A stretch of 64,000 bases of DNA from Microbacterium sp. W4I20 (GCF_030816505.1 NZ_JAUSYB010000002.1:62001-126000); one strand, 5' to 3'; counted from the stretch's first letter, positions 51,390-60,176 are shown. The notes: generated from the sequence alone by a model not told the origin. Numbers and translations: made by a program.

Positions 51390-52556
51390 CGTGAACCAGC
51401 ACCAGCTGGAGTGGTCCTGCATGCCGAAAGCGCCGCGAGGGTTGCGGCGCAACCAATCTCGAGAACTTGCGTCCTCAGCACCCCATCCCAACGCCGCTTC
51501 GATCTCCTCCGCGGATGGTGACCTGCCGTGAGTCACGACCAGTATTTTCGGCTTCTCCTCACGGCTTCGGAACTCTCGGCTGAGGAGATCGTTGACCGCT
51601 ACATCGCGAAAGCTGTAGCCGATGACTAGCCAGTGCTTTGATCGCGTGAGGCCCTTGCCAAAGACCTCGTACGCGAGTTTGAACGGATGCGCCTGAACGT
51701 CTTCAATTTTCTGCCTCTCGCGGTTCAGAACCACGAGAGGGCGTAGATCCGTGGTTCCTCGCCTCAGCTTCTTAAACAGCTGATTGCCCTTCACCTCATA
51801 GCGGTCGAGTTTTCCGAATTGAGATCCATCCTTGGTCGCCCAGTAGGTCAGCGACCCGTGAAGGTGAAGAAGGCGAACTGGGTACTGGGCGAGCGTCGGA
51901 AAATCGGAAGCTCCTTCGCGCAGCAACATCGCCGGCACTCCCTCGCTCCCCAACTTGGTTCTCCGGGATTTCCAGCCGTGGCCAAGATCGGCAACCCGTC
52001 GAGTTCCGACGTTCAACAGGGCAGCGAGAAGGATGGTGTCGTAGTTGAGATTGCCGAAAGTGATGCGTCCAGAGAAAGAGTGGTAGACCGCCCTCAAGAG
52101 GTCGTCCAGTGGCTCAGACTCTATGTAGCTACTTCTACTGTTGTCGTACACAACTTCCAGGACGTGTCCCGTACCAACGTTCCGAAGCTCCCGCGCAAAG
52201 TCGATGACCTGCTCGATCGACTTCGCGAGTTCCCGATCTTTCGGGTAGGAGAGCTTGGCAAGAGACTGGAGATGGCTGAGGCTCCGATGCTCCGCACCAA
52301 ACGCGCCCACCAAGCGTTCGAAGTCATTGTCGCTGGTCTCGCCAGAGGGCAACGTTGCGTCGGCAAGCTCTCTCATAGCCTGCGCGACATTCTCTCCGCC
52401 GTCACCCGAATTGCTGATACGCCTCCGCACCTGTCGCGTGATATTCGACAGCAGGAGCTTTTCGTTGAAGGCGATCGACAGACCGTTGCCGACGAGGACG
52501 GCTACATCACGGTCACGTGTCTTTGGCACAGATCCCCCAATAGTCGGCTCCGACAA
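51384..52556 (-). CDS. SIR2-like domain protein, putative defence NADase
   Basis: 390 residues with a TTG start at 52556; a GTG at 52529 is an alternative. The Rossmann-like signature is AVLVGNGLSIAFNEKLL, then the NYD block RITFGNLNYDTILLAALLN, LRLLHLHGSLTYWA-like YPVRLLHLHGSLTYW, and HWLVIGYSFRDVAVNDLL. This matches the SIR2-like family of antiphage proteins that deplete NAD+ on infection. It stands alone, without the partner genes of Thoeris or pAgo systems. Adjacent to DUF1016 and SNase remnants. Confidence 0.82.
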   Translation of the reverse strand: MSEPTIGGSVPKTRDRDVAVLVGNGLSIAFNEKLLLSNITRQVRRRISNSGDGGENVAQAMRELADATLPSGETSDNDFERLVGAFGAEHRSLSHLQSLAKLSYPKDRELAKSIEQVIDFARELRNVGTGHVLEVVYDNSRSSYIESEPLDDLLRAVYHSFSGRITFGNLNYDTILLAALLNVGTRRVADLGHGWKSRRTKLGSEGVPAMLLREGASDFPTLAQYPVRLLHLHGSLTYWATKDGSQFGKLDRYEVKGNQLFKKLRRGTTDLRPLVVLNRERQKIEDVQAHPFKLAYEVFGKGLTRSKHWLVIGYSFRDVAVNDLLSREFRSREEKPKILVVTHGRSPSAEEIEAALGWGAEDASSRDWLRRNPRGAFGMQDHSSWCWFTS

Positions 52557-52589
52557 CAGTGTATGGATCGGCTGTCACCAGGGGGTGAT

Positions 52590-52773
52590 CGTTTGGGGAT
52601 CGCTCAACGTGCACCGCGGGGCCGCCGGCTGGTTGCAGGGGAGCGTCGCCGACAAGAACGACACCGTCGTCCGTTACGCGCTAGCTGGCGCCGCACAGCC
52701 AGTCGCAGTGAGCAGGTACGAACTCACGGCGGAGACGCAGAAGGCACTGCCGGACGAAGAGAGCATCACCTGA
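52590..52773 (+). pseudogene. remnant of a YhcG/DUF1016 PDDEXK nuclease
   Basis: About 61 codons ending at TGA 52771-52773. DKNDTVVRYALAGAAQPVAV followed by SRYELTAETQKALPDEESIT corresponds to the C-terminal end of YhcG-type nucleases (CK.KNDTVVRYAL). No start or upstream part. The DNA upstream is the 5' region of the SIR2 gene, so the nuclease was truncated at that junction. Confidence 0.65.
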
Positions 52774-52849
52774 GCGTTCGAGGACGAGCTCGCACTCGAG
52801 GCTGTAGCCGATGACGATGAGGGAGAGAAGTAGACGACGCCACGCATGA

Positions 52850-52878
52850 CTCTATTGGAACTAATAGTTCCAATAGAG
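52850..52878. repeat. 29-bp perfect palindrome
   Basis: Arms CTCTATTGGAACTA and TAGTTCCAATAGAG around one A. It is AT-rich in a GC-rich region, 108 bp before a DUF2188-like gene. It could be an operator, a recombination end or a terminator stem; no regulator is adjacent. Confidence 0.75.
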
Positions 52879-52985
52879 GACAGGCAAACGTCATTGGATT
52901 GCTGTGATTGGTGAGTCCATCCAGGCTCTGGTGCCGCCAGCCATGCTGGATGTACCGTGATGCCCAGCCAACAGGAAGGACCGAC

Positions 52986-53237
52986 ATGGCCAACAATGAC
53001 GAGGACCGGTACGTCGTCCAAAACAAGGATCGTGGCGGCTGGGACGTGAAGAAGGAGGACGCGCAGCGTTCGTCCGGTCACTTCGACACCCAGAAAGAAG
53101 CCATCGACCGCGCCCGGGAAATCGTCGACAACTCCGGTGGCGGCCGTGGAGACATCCGCATCCAGGGCCGTGATGGCAAGTTTCGCGACTCCGACTCAGG
53201 TCGAAAGAACGAGTCGCCGCGGAAAGACACGCGCTAA
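52986..53237 (+). CDS. DUF2188-like small protein
   Basis: 83 residues from the ATG at 52986 (GGAAGG upstream). RYVVQNKDRGGWDVKKEDAQ, RSSGHFDTQKEAIDRAREIV and GRGDIRIQGRDGKFRDSDSG give a two-strand, one-helix DUF2188 domain with a charged tail. Function unknown; the gene is widespread in actinobacteria. Confidence 0.82.
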   Translation: MANNDEDRYVVQNKDRGGWDVKKEDAQRSSGHFDTQKEAIDRAREIVDNSGGGRGDIRIQGRDGKFRDSDSGRKNESPRKDTR

Positions 53238-53400
53238 GCCCGTTCTCACAGGTCGGCGTGGCGAGCGACCGACAGAGTACTGTCACCTCCTAGCGTCAGA
53301 ATGACCAGCTCCTGCGCGAGGCTCCACCCCTACGGTGCGTCGTACCGCCGATCCCGTTGGACCCCCCTAGAGTGACATTGCGCGACAGTCGTGCGCCCCG

Positions 53401-53424
53401 AACCCGGCCTTGAGCCGGGTTTTG
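53401..53424 (+). terminator. hairpin terminator
   Basis: AACCCGGC-CTTGA-GCCGGGTT followed by TTGT, a classical plus-strand terminator about 165 bp past the DUF2188-like gene. Confidence 0.7.
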
Positions 53425-53543
53425 TCGTTAAGAGCTATTCCGGAGCCGCGGCCCAAGGGCACGCGCACGGACCAAGTTCGCGGCTACGGCCGCGTTCCAC
53501 CGTCCCCTTCCGTGGACGGACCACCCAGAGGGGAGGTCGCAAC

Positions 53544-53693
53544 GTGGATCTTTCGAGCCTGTTCTCGGATCCGCTAGTGCTGCCTGCTCTGCTGATCGCA
53601 GCCGGTCAGGTCACCTGCCGGCTGCTGCCCCTTCTGTCGAAGCGAGCTAACAAGCTCGCCGTTCGACTGATCCGGGCCAAGCGGAGCAAGTAG
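53544..53693 (+). CDS. 49-residue membrane peptide
   Basis: Start GTG at 53544 with GGGGAGG about seven bases upstream. Protein: DLSSLFSDPLVLPALLIAAG, QVTCRLLPLLSKRANKLAVR, LIRAKRSK. One membrane helix with a basic C terminus. A longer upstream frame exists but begins in the terminator region. Confidence 0.5.
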   Translation: MDLSSLFSDPLVLPALLIAAGQVTCRLLPLLSKRANKLAVRLIRAKRSK

Positions 53694-53815
53694 CAAAAAG
53701 CGCCCAACGCCAATGGTTAAGGAGGAGTCTGCCCAAAATCAGACTGACATAATTACGAGTATCGGGCAGAACATGGACCAGGTGTCTCGGCTCCCGGCCG
53801 GGTGAGTGTAGCCGG

Positions 53816-54226
53816 TCAGCGAGGTCCGGCCGGCGGGGTGGGAAGCCCTCCGCCAGCGCTCCAGTCGGGCTTGCCGCCAGCGGCGTTGGAGGTGATCGAG
53901 GTGCCGAGGATGAGGAAGCGCACTTCTTCGTCCGAACGGGGGCAATGTTCGACGCCTCGAGGGATCACGTAAAGGTCTCCTGGGGCGAGTTCGATGTCGC
54001 CGTCGCGCAGCTGGATCGTCAACCGGCCGCCGAGCACCAGGAACGTCTCGTCTTGATCGTCATGGGAGTGCCATCGGGTGGAACCGATGCCCTTGGCGAC
54101 CTTGAGAAGCGTGCCGTTCGCCTCGCCCACGACCACCTGCGACCAGTATTCGGTGAGGCCGTCTAGGGCCGCGGCGAGCGACACGGCGCGCCGCTGATCG
54201 GTGAGAGGTGGTTCTGAGTCGAGCAT
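53816..54226 (-). CDS. cupin-domain protein
   Basis: 136 residues from the ATG at 54226 (AAGG upstream). Cupin motif 1 STRWHSHDDQDETFLVLGGR (HSHxxxxxE) and motif 2 PGDLYVIPRGVEHCPRS-type turn (PGD...P.G..H) are present, so it should bind a metal with two His pairs and a Glu. It is divergent from TetR and may process or detoxify the compound that the MFS pump exports. Confidence 0.88.
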   Translation of the reverse strand: MLDSEPPLTDQRRAVSLAAALDGLTEYWSQVVVGEANGTLLKVAKGIGSTRWHSHDDQDETFLVLGGRLTIQLRDGDIELAPGDLYVIPRGVEHCPRSDEEVRFLILGTSITSNAAGGKPDWSAGGGLPTPPAGPR

Positions 54227-54248
54227 GCGCGGTACCTTTCGACGATTT

Positions 54249-54264
54249 TGTACTTCAAGGTACA
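54249..54264. promoter_or_regulatory. TetR operator candidate
   Basis: TGTACTTCAAGGTACA, a near-perfect dyad (TGTAC...GTACA) in the 68-bp gap between divergent cupin and TetR genes; the spacing is right for repressing both. Confidence 0.7.
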
Positions 54265-54294
54265 TCAAAGCGTAATCGTGAGTACACTCGGGCT

Positions 54295-54858
54295 ATGGAC
54301 ACTCGAACCCGTATCCTCGACGCCGCCGCTGATCTCTTCTGGGAACGCGGCTACTCGGCGACGAGCCCGCAGGCGCTTCAGGAGCGGTCGGGGGTCGGCC
54401 AGGGCAGCATGTATCACCACTTCTCGGGCAAGCGCGATCTCGCGGTCGCGTCGCTGCGGCGGGAGAGCGAGCGGCTGCGCCGGTCGACAGCTGACCTGCT
54501 CGACGGGGCAGCAACGCCCCTCGACGCGGTGATCGCGTATCTCTCGACCCCCCGGGCTCCTCTCAAGGGCTGTCGGTTGGGGCGCATGACGCAGGAGCCC
54601 GAGGTGCTCGCCAACGACGAGATGCGGTCGCCCATCGCTGAGACGTTCGTCTTTTATCAGGGCCGGCTCGCCGCCCTTCTCGAGGCAGCGCGCCGGGATG
54701 GCCAGCTTCGCGCCGAGTTCTCGCCGATCGACGTCGCCGCGACACTGGTGGCCATCGTGCAGGGAGCGCATGTGCTCGCCCGATCCGAACAGTCGGCGGA
54801 TGCGTTCCAGCGGGTCGTTGCGGGAGCTGTCCAGCTGGTCCACGCGCTTCGCGCCTGA
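54295..54858 (+). CDS. TetR-family repressor
   Basis: 187 residues from the ATG at 54295. The HTH DTRTRILDAAADLFWERGYS, ATSPQALQERSGVGQGSMYH, HFSGKRDLAVASLRRES is unmistakable; the ligand-binding half ends LVAIVQGAHVLARSEQSADA. It probably represses its own gene, the cupin and the MFS exporter, which follows with a one-base overlap (TGATG). Confidence 0.93.
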   Translation: MDTRTRILDAAADLFWERGYSATSPQALQERSGVGQGSMYHHFSGKRDLAVASLRRESERLRRSTADLLDGAATPLDAVIAYLSTPRAPLKGCRLGRMTQEPEVLANDEMRSPIAETFVFYQGRLAALLEAARRDGQLRAEFSPIDVAATLVAIVQGAHVLARSEQSADAFQRVVAGAVQLVHALRA

Positions 54859-56075
54859 TGTCGCCCCGCAGCGGCCGAGGCCTCGGTGAGGGATTTGGCA
54901 GGCTGCTCGGCGCGAACCTTACCTCGAGTCTCGCGGACGGCATCGCGCGCACCGCCGCACCGCTCCTCGCTCTGCGACTGAGCGACGATCCGCTGCTGAT
55001 CGCCGGCGTCGCGGCGGTGATCATGGTGCCCTGGCTGTTGTTCGCGCTACCCTCCGGGATGCTCGTCGATCGGTTCGATCGCCGGCGTATCCTCGCCCTC
55101 GCCAGCGGGTCGCGCGCCGCGCTGGGCGTGCTGCTTCTCGTGCTCACCGCGACCGGCTGGCTCTCGATCTGGTGGCTCTACGGCATCCTGTTCGTCTACG
55201 GCATCGGGGAGACGCTCGCCGATGGGGCGATCCGAGCTATCGTCCCCAGTGTCGTTGGCCCCAGCGATCTTGCTCGGGCCAACGGCCGGATCGAGGCGGG
55301 GGAGCAGGTGTTGCAGGGTTTCGTCGCAGCCCCGCTCACGTCGGCTCTGTTCGCAGTGAGTGCCCTCATTCCACTGGGGATGGACGCCGCGGCCTTCGCT
55401 ATCGCGGCCGGGCTCGCCCTCGCGCTCCCGCGTCGCGCGTCGGGACGGACGGCGCACGTTCCCACGCAATCGCTGGGCGTACAGCTGCGGGCGGGCTGGC
55501 GATTCCTTGTCGCAGACCGGATGCTGTGGATGCTGTGGATGTTCAGCACCTTCTTCGGGTTCAGTCTCACCGTGGCGAGCAGCCTCGTACCGTTCGTCGC
55601 CGTTGACTCGTTCGGACTGCCGGAGGGGTTGTTCGGTCTGCTTCTGCTCTTCGAAGCCCTTGGGGGTGTCCTTGCCGCGGCGGTCGTGGACAGGATCCGT
55701 CGCCGCTTCGGAACGGGTCGCACGATGGCGGCGGCGGCTGTCCTCGGCTCGCTGGCGTTCCTCCTTCCCTGGGCTGTGCCGCAGGTGTGGGCGCTAGCCC
55801 TCGGATTGTTCGTCTACTCGGCCGGGTTGGTCATCTGGAACGTGCTCATCATCTCGCTGCGGCAGGCAGCCATTCCGACGGAGTTGCTCGGGCGGGTCCA
55901 CGGCACATGGCGCACCCTGCACTGGGGAGCTCTCCCGCTCGGGGCGCTCGTGGGCGGCCTGATCGGCCGCATCGATCCAACGCTGCCCTTCCTCGTGGGC
56001 GGGGGCGCCGCGGCTGCCGGAGCGCTCCTGCTCAGCGGACGCCTCCGCCGGTTGCCCGAGCCCGAAGACCTGTGA
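54858..56075 (+). CDS. MFS transporter, EntS-like
   Basis: 405 residues, about twelve hydrophobic segments; begins ANLTSSLADGIARTAAPLLA, with motif A-like PSGMLVDRFDRRRILALASG and a second half LLLFEALGGVLAAAVVDRIR. This topology is typical of the EntS/TetR-linked exporters (siderophore, macrolide or drug efflux). Cotranscribed with tetR. Substrate unknown. Confidence 0.9.
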   Translation: MSPRSGRGLGEGFGRLLGANLTSSLADGIARTAAPLLALRLSDDPLLIAGVAAVIMVPWLLFALPSGMLVDRFDRRRILALASGSRAALGVLLLVLTATGWLSIWWLYGILFVYGIGETLADGAIRAIVPSVVGPSDLARANGRIEAGEQVLQGFVAAPLTSALFAVSALIPLGMDAAAFAIAAGLALALPRRASGRTAHVPTQSLGVQLRAGWRFLVADRMLWMLWMFSTFFGFSLTVASSLVPFVAVDSFGLPEGLFGLLLLFEALGGVLAAAVVDRIRRRFGTGRTMAAAAVLGSLAFLLPWAVPQVWALALGLFVYSAGLVIWNVLIISLRQAAIPTELLGRVHGTWRTLHWGALPLGALVGGLIGRIDPTLPFLVGGGAAAAGALLLSGRLRRLPEPEDL

Positions 56076-56111
56076 ACCCACCGCGGATCGGGGTCCGCGA
56101 GCGTGACGCCT

Positions 56112-56136
56112 GCACTCACCCCACAGCGGTGAGTGC
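56112..56136. terminator. hairpin after the MFS gene
   Basis: GCACTCACC-CCACAGC-GGTGAGTGC, 9-bp stem, about 35 bp past the stop. Confidence 0.65.
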
Positions 56137-56270
56137 GCTCGGCCCGTCGTGGGATTCGGTGCTTCCTCGTACTCCTGGTGTTCTACTTCTGTTCCTTCTC
56201 CGCCTCTTGTATCGTCGAGCCGGCTCCGGTCATCTATCGCCTCTCATATCGTCACAGCCTGCTCGATCCA

Positions 56271-57617
56271 TCAATGAAACGGGCAACCGCGTGTTGCCCT
56301 CGTGGCGCGGACCCGTCCCCCGGAGGAGGGTTTGGTGGGGAGGCGGCGGTAGTTCACGCGAAGGCCTGCGTCTTGAATGCTGAGTGCCGGGTCGCTCAGG
56401 ACGGCGACGGCGGCCGAGAGGCCAGCAATGGCGAGTTTCTCTCCCGGGCATCGGTGGCCGGTCTCCACATCCGCGCCGCCGTGCGGGATGAACGTCGGGA
56501 TCGCCTCGAAATCCTCGACGTCACGGAATCGTTCCGGATCGAAACGTCGTGGGTGAGCCCAGGACCGCTCATCGGTATTCGTGCCCAGAATATCGAGCAC
56601 GACTCGACCTCCAGCGGCGACACGGTGTCCATCGATCTCGATGTCCGCAATCGCCCTGCCTGGCAGCATCGGAACAAAGGGAGCGGTTCGGCGGACCTCT
56701 TGGGCGAACATGACCGCCAGTGGTCCTCCGACAGGCGCTTCACGCTCGCGAGACTCGGCAGCGATCCGTCCCCGCCACTCGGGCCGATCATGTAACTCCT
56801 TCGCCGCGAACGCGACGAACCGGGCCACGGCGATCATGGGGCGAATACTGTTCTGCAGCTCCACACCCGCCACACGAGCGCTGAGCAACTTTCCGTCCCG
56901 ACCGCGGTGGTGCGCCCACAACTCCAGCGCCGTTCCCGCAGCAGGGCTCAATGAACCATCCCGCACGGCCTCGATCAGACGAGCGGCATGACGATCCGAC
57001 CACATCCGGTTGACGACGGCAAGAGCGTACGCCGGCGAGTAGGGAGAGCCGAACCCGTCCACGATCTGAGCGAGCCGTGCCGACCATCGCGTCTTCGCGG
57101 CAGGCGTCCCAGGTAGCCCGGCCCATCCCATCACGGCGCGACCGAGCGCTCCCACGGCCGCGTCGTACGCACTACGCTTCCCGCCATCCAGCCACGCCGC
57201 CCGCTCAGACTCCCACTCGCGCTCCAGCCACGGGGTGAGTCTCTCCACCTGCGCATCCTCATAGGCGACATCAACGAAGGTCGACTTGCGGTGCCGATGA
57301 TCTTGACCGTCGAGGCTATGAACAGATCCGTGCCCGAAAAGCGTTTCCTGCACCAGTGCCGGCATGGCACCGGTGCGGGCGATCCGGCCCTCGTCGTAGA
57401 ACAGACCGACACCTTCCACACCCCGCACGAACACGGCATCGTCTCCGAGGAGCCTCATCGGCGCCGAACGTGCGCCGTGCCACACGCGCCGCCAGATCCG
57501 GTCACCAAATCCATAGCCACGCGTAAGCAGAAAGATCGAGTCGTCACGAGTCACTCGTCGAACTGTGGGGGCCAGAGAACTCTCACGCTGCATCAACATG
57601 ATGCGACGATCACACAT
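56271..57617 (-). CDS. CYP152-type cytochrome P450 (fatty-acid hydroxylase/peroxygenase)
   Basis: 448 residues from the ATG at 57617; later ATGs before MQRESSLAPTVRRV are possible. The motif set is that of CYP152: LLTRGYGFGDRIWRRVWHGA, VRGVEGVGLFYDEGRIARTG, the QEVRRTAPFVPMLPGRAIAD region and heme-ligand loop HGGADVETGHRCPGEKLAIA. In this family a conserved Arg and the substrate carboxylate replace the usual acid-alcohol pair, so H2O2 is used directly to hydroxylate fatty acids. Paralogue of the broken copy at 1-1290. Confidence 0.9.
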   Translation of the reverse strand: MCDRRIMLMQRESSLAPTVRRVTRDDSIFLLTRGYGFGDRIWRRVWHGARSAPMRLLGDDAVFVRGVEGVGLFYDEGRIARTGAMPALVQETLFGHGSVHSLDGQDHRHRKSTFVDVAYEDAQVERLTPWLEREWESERAAWLDGGKRSAYDAAVGALGRAVMGWAGLPGTPAAKTRWSARLAQIVDGFGSPYSPAYALAVVNRMWSDRHAARLIEAVRDGSLSPAAGTALELWAHHRGRDGKLLSARVAGVELQNSIRPMIAVARFVAFAAKELHDRPEWRGRIAAESREREAPVGGPLAVMFAQEVRRTAPFVPMLPGRAIADIEIDGHRVAAGGRVVLDILGTNTDERSWAHPRRFDPERFRDVEDFEAIPTFIPHGGADVETGHRCPGEKLAIAGLSAAVAVLSDPALSIQDAGLRVNYRRLPTKPSSGGRVRATRATRGCPFH

Positions 57618-57828
57618 CGCGATCCGCGATCCCAGAGGGGAGCGATCCTGCCGCCCTTGTGATAGAAGAACGCATCCAAACTGACATAAGTACTATCAGT
57701 GGTGGTTCCGCCGGCCGGTAGTGGGGGAGTGATGTGGATCATCTGTCCCGCGCCCGTCGGACTCATCGAGCTGGTCTTATGCACGTTGGGAGTGGTCTCC
57801 GGGCGGGGGCTCTCAACGCGCCTCGCGA

Positions 57829-57909
57829 TCTTCGCTGAGCGGCGTCCGCTCCCGCAGCCGGTTTTCTTGGGGGTCCGCTACCGCCGCATCCGGTCGGTCG
57901 AATAGGTCG
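57829..57909. repeat. partner of the repeat at 51117-51202
   Basis: Covers the last 30 bases of the epimerase gene and 50 bases downstream. Similar to the copy in the defence island, which lacks the rest of the gene. Confidence 0.6.
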
Positions 57910-58669
57910 GGGTCGCGTAGGCCCCGCCTTGCGGGACGTCCGGGTCGATGTGCTCGGGTGCACTCCACCGGACGGCATTGTCTCGGGGAACGAATCCCGC
58001 CGCCGTCCCAGCTGTGAGGTCCCACCATCCTTCAGTGTTCGCGGACACGGCGTAGAAGACCGTCGTGTGTTCCGTGGTGGTCATCGCCGCGATCAACGCG
58101 CGCACGGCGTCGGCGGGGCTGAGCCATGTCCGCTGTTCTCGGGCGGACGCTGGTTGCTGCTCGTAGCTGCCGATGCGGAGCGAGATGGTGCTGATGCCGA
58201 ATTTGTCCGCGTACAGCCGGCACAGGGCTTCTCCGGCAACCTTCGAGACTCCGTAAAACCCGTCCGGGCGGGGCGGCATGTCCGGTGTGAGTTGATCGCC
58301 GGACGGGTAGAGGCCCGTCAGGCGGTTGCTGCTCGCGTAAACCACGCGGGGGACGCCGGCCCGCCGGGCGGCCTCCAGGACGTGGTAGGTGCCGACGATG
58401 TTCACTTCGGCGAGGTCGTGGAAGTCTGCCTCGTTGGGGATCCCGCCGAGGTGGATGACACCGTCCGCACCATTGAAGAGGTCGACGAGCGCATCCAGGT
58501 CTGCGAGGTCGGTGCGTGCGGCGGATTCCTGCGGCCCGAGGGGAGTTATCGTGCGGATGTCGGTGGAGACGAGCACCGCCTGCCGTTCGAGGAGGGCGGA
58601 GCGGAGCTCCGAACCGATGTTCCCGGCTGCTCCGGTGATGACCCAGCGGGTTCCAGCGATCTCTGTCAT
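57878..58669 (-). CDS. NAD-dependent epimerase/dehydratase, uronate dehydrogenase-like
   Basis: 263 residues from the ATG at 58669; a GTG at 58684 is possible. The Rossmann motif is WVITGAAGNIGSELRSALLE, then NVIGTYHVLEAARR-like VNIVGTYHVLEAARRAGV and the catalytic YxxxK as GFYGVSKVAGEALCRL. The sequence DMPPRPDGFYGVSK resembles uronate dehydrogenases (extended SDR). It probably oxidises or epimerises a sugar acid or nucleotide sugar. It is convergent with nothing and precedes the VIT gene. Confidence 0.85.
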   Translation of the reverse strand: MTEIAGTRWVITGAAGNIGSELRSALLERQAVLVSTDIRTITPLGPQESAARTDLADLDALVDLFNGADGVIHLGGIPNEADFHDLAEVNIVGTYHVLEAARRAGVPRVVYASSNRLTGLYPSGDQLTPDMPPRPDGFYGVSKVAGEALCRLYADKFGISTISLRIGSYEQQPASAREQRTWLSPADAVRALIAAMTTTEHTTVFYAVSANTEGWWDLTAGTAAGFVPRDNAVRWSAPEHIDPDVPQGGAYATPTYSTDRMRR

Positions 58670-58717
58670 CGTGCGATCGTACAAGGCGTAGGGGCGAAGG
58701 TCCCGAGACGCCCGGGG

Positions 58718-59452
58718 CTATCCGATACCGGCCGCACCCAGAAGCGAGCCGAGACCGTAGGTCGCTGCGAGTGCAAGAACGCCACCGACCACGACGCGCA
58801 GAACCGACTTCCTCCTGGAGGACCCACCAAGCTGGGCGGAGGTCCATCCGGTCAACGCCAACGCGACGAGTACGGCGAGGGACGTCGCCGGCACTCGCCA
58901 GGGATCGGGTGGGATCAGGATGGCTAGAAGGGGAAGCAGCGCTCCGATCGTGAACGCGAGCGCTGAGGCGCCTGCTGCGTGCCAGGCGCTTACGACGTCG
59001 GCTTCGTCGATGTTGAGCTCGGCTGACAGATGCGCGGCGACAGCGTCATGCTCGGTGAGTTCGATAGCGACTTGGCGGGCCGTCTCGAGGCGCAGACCTT
59101 TCGCGAGATAGAGGCCAGTCAGCTCCTCCAGCTCCTCGTCGGGCATGTCGCGAAGCTCCTGTTTCTCTCTTGCGATGAGTGCCCGCTCGCTGTCGCTTTG
59201 ACTGCTCACGGACACGTACTCGCCGAGAGCCATCGAGATGGCTCCGCCGACCAGGCCCACGATGCCCGCAGTGAGAATGGGACCGAGGTCACTAGTTGCG
59301 CCGGCGACGCCGACGACGATGGCGGCAACCGAGACTATGCCGTCGTTAGCGCCGAGCACTCCCGCACGCAGCCAGTTCAAGCGTTGCGCGAGTCCCTGAC
59401 GGTGTGGCTCGTCGGAGTGCGGGAGCGGGGAAGGCGGGACGGCTGGGGGCAT
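58718..59452 (-). CDS. VIT family iron/manganese transporter
   Basis: 244 residues from the ATG at 59452. Five transmembrane segments; the metal-binding helix AGVLGANDGIVSVAAIVVGV and SMALGEYVSVSSQSDSERAL are VIT1/CCC1 signatures, and the cytoplasmic loop has acidic residues (ELRDMPDEELEELTGL). Such proteins remove Fe2+/Mn2+ from the cytosol to limit oxidative damage. A DevR-box match lies between it and the DoxX gene. Confidence 0.92.
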   Translation of the reverse strand: MPPAVPPSPLPHSDEPHRQGLAQRLNWLRAGVLGANDGIVSVAAIVVGVAGATSDLGPILTAGIVGLVGGAISMALGEYVSVSSQSDSERALIAREKQELRDMPDEELEELTGLYLAKGLRLETARQVAIELTEHDAVAAHLSAELNIDEADVVSAWHAAGASALAFTIGALLPLLAILIPPDPWRVPATSLAVLVALALTGWTSAQLGGSSRRKSVLRVVVGGVLALAATYGLGSLLGAAGIG

Positions 59453-59500
59453 GCGCTCACTCAACCACGATCTCCCGCCGTACGGCGGCTCGCGTCCACC

Positions 59501-59515
59501 GGGACCTTTGGCCCT
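59501..59515. promoter_or_regulatory. DevR (DosR) box candidate
   Basis: GGGACCTTTGGCCCT closely fits the DosR/DevR consensus GGGACTTNNGGCCCT. It lies 49 bp upstream of the VIT gene and 80 bp upstream of DoxX, in the divergent gap, and the DevR-like gene is 3 kb to the right. Confidence 0.65.
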
Positions 59516-59594
59516 GGCTGAGAGCGTGCGGACGCCCGATCGTTGGGGTATCCCGTCGCGACATCTCGTCCGCGGCACGACATGAAGGATTGCC

Positions 59595-60176
59595 ATGACT
59601 GCTCTGCAGACACCACTCCCGCGCTCGGCTGAACCCCTCAGTGCCGCGAGGGGGGAAGAGACGCGCATTGTTACCGTCGCCAGCGGGCGGCGCTGGCTCG
59701 CCGTCATGAGGCTGGCGACCGGCTTCATTTTCTTGTGGGCGTTCCTCGACAAGACGTTCGGCCTCGGCTATTCGACGCCGCCCGAGCGGGCATGGATCTC
59801 GGGTGGGACACCGAGCCAGGGCTTCCTCAACAGCGACTCCGTCATTGGCCCGCTGAAGCCCTTCTTCGCCGCGATCGCCAGCCCCGTCAGTGACGCGCTC
59901 TTCATGGTCGGGATGCTCGCGATCGGACTGGCCGTGATCCTCGGCGTCGGCCTGCGCATCAGCGCCGTCGTCGGCGCGATCCTCATGCTCGCGATGTACC
60001 TCGCAGAGTGGCCCTTCGGCGTCAACGCGGCATCCACCAATCCGCTGGTTGACTACCACATCATCTACGCCCTCGCCTTAATCGTCACCGCTGCCCTCGC
60101 GGCCGGGGACACCTGGGGTTTCGGACGGCAATGGAAGGCGCTCCGGCTTGTCCAGCAGAACCGCTGGCTCGTCTGA
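59595..60176 (+). CDS. DoxX-family membrane protein
   Basis: 193 residues from the ATG at 59595 (GAAGGA upstream). Five hydrophobic segments (WLAVMRLATGFIFLWAFLDK, ALFMVGMLAIGLAVILGVGL, SAVVGAILMLAMYLAEWPFG, DYHIIYALALIVTAALAAGD). The FLDKTFGLGYSTP motif is typical of DoxX proteins such as the Mtb superoxide-detoxifying complex member. It may link to thiol and iron homeostasis with VIT and USP. Confidence 0.88.
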   Translation: MTALQTPLPRSAEPLSAARGEETRIVTVASGRRWLAVMRLATGFIFLWAFLDKTFGLGYSTPPERAWISGGTPSQGFLNSDSVIGPLKPFFAAIASPVSDALFMVGMLAIGLAVILGVGLRISAVVGAILMLAMYLAEWPFGVNAASTNPLVDYHIIYALALIVTAALAAGDTWGFGRQWKALRLVQQNRWLV

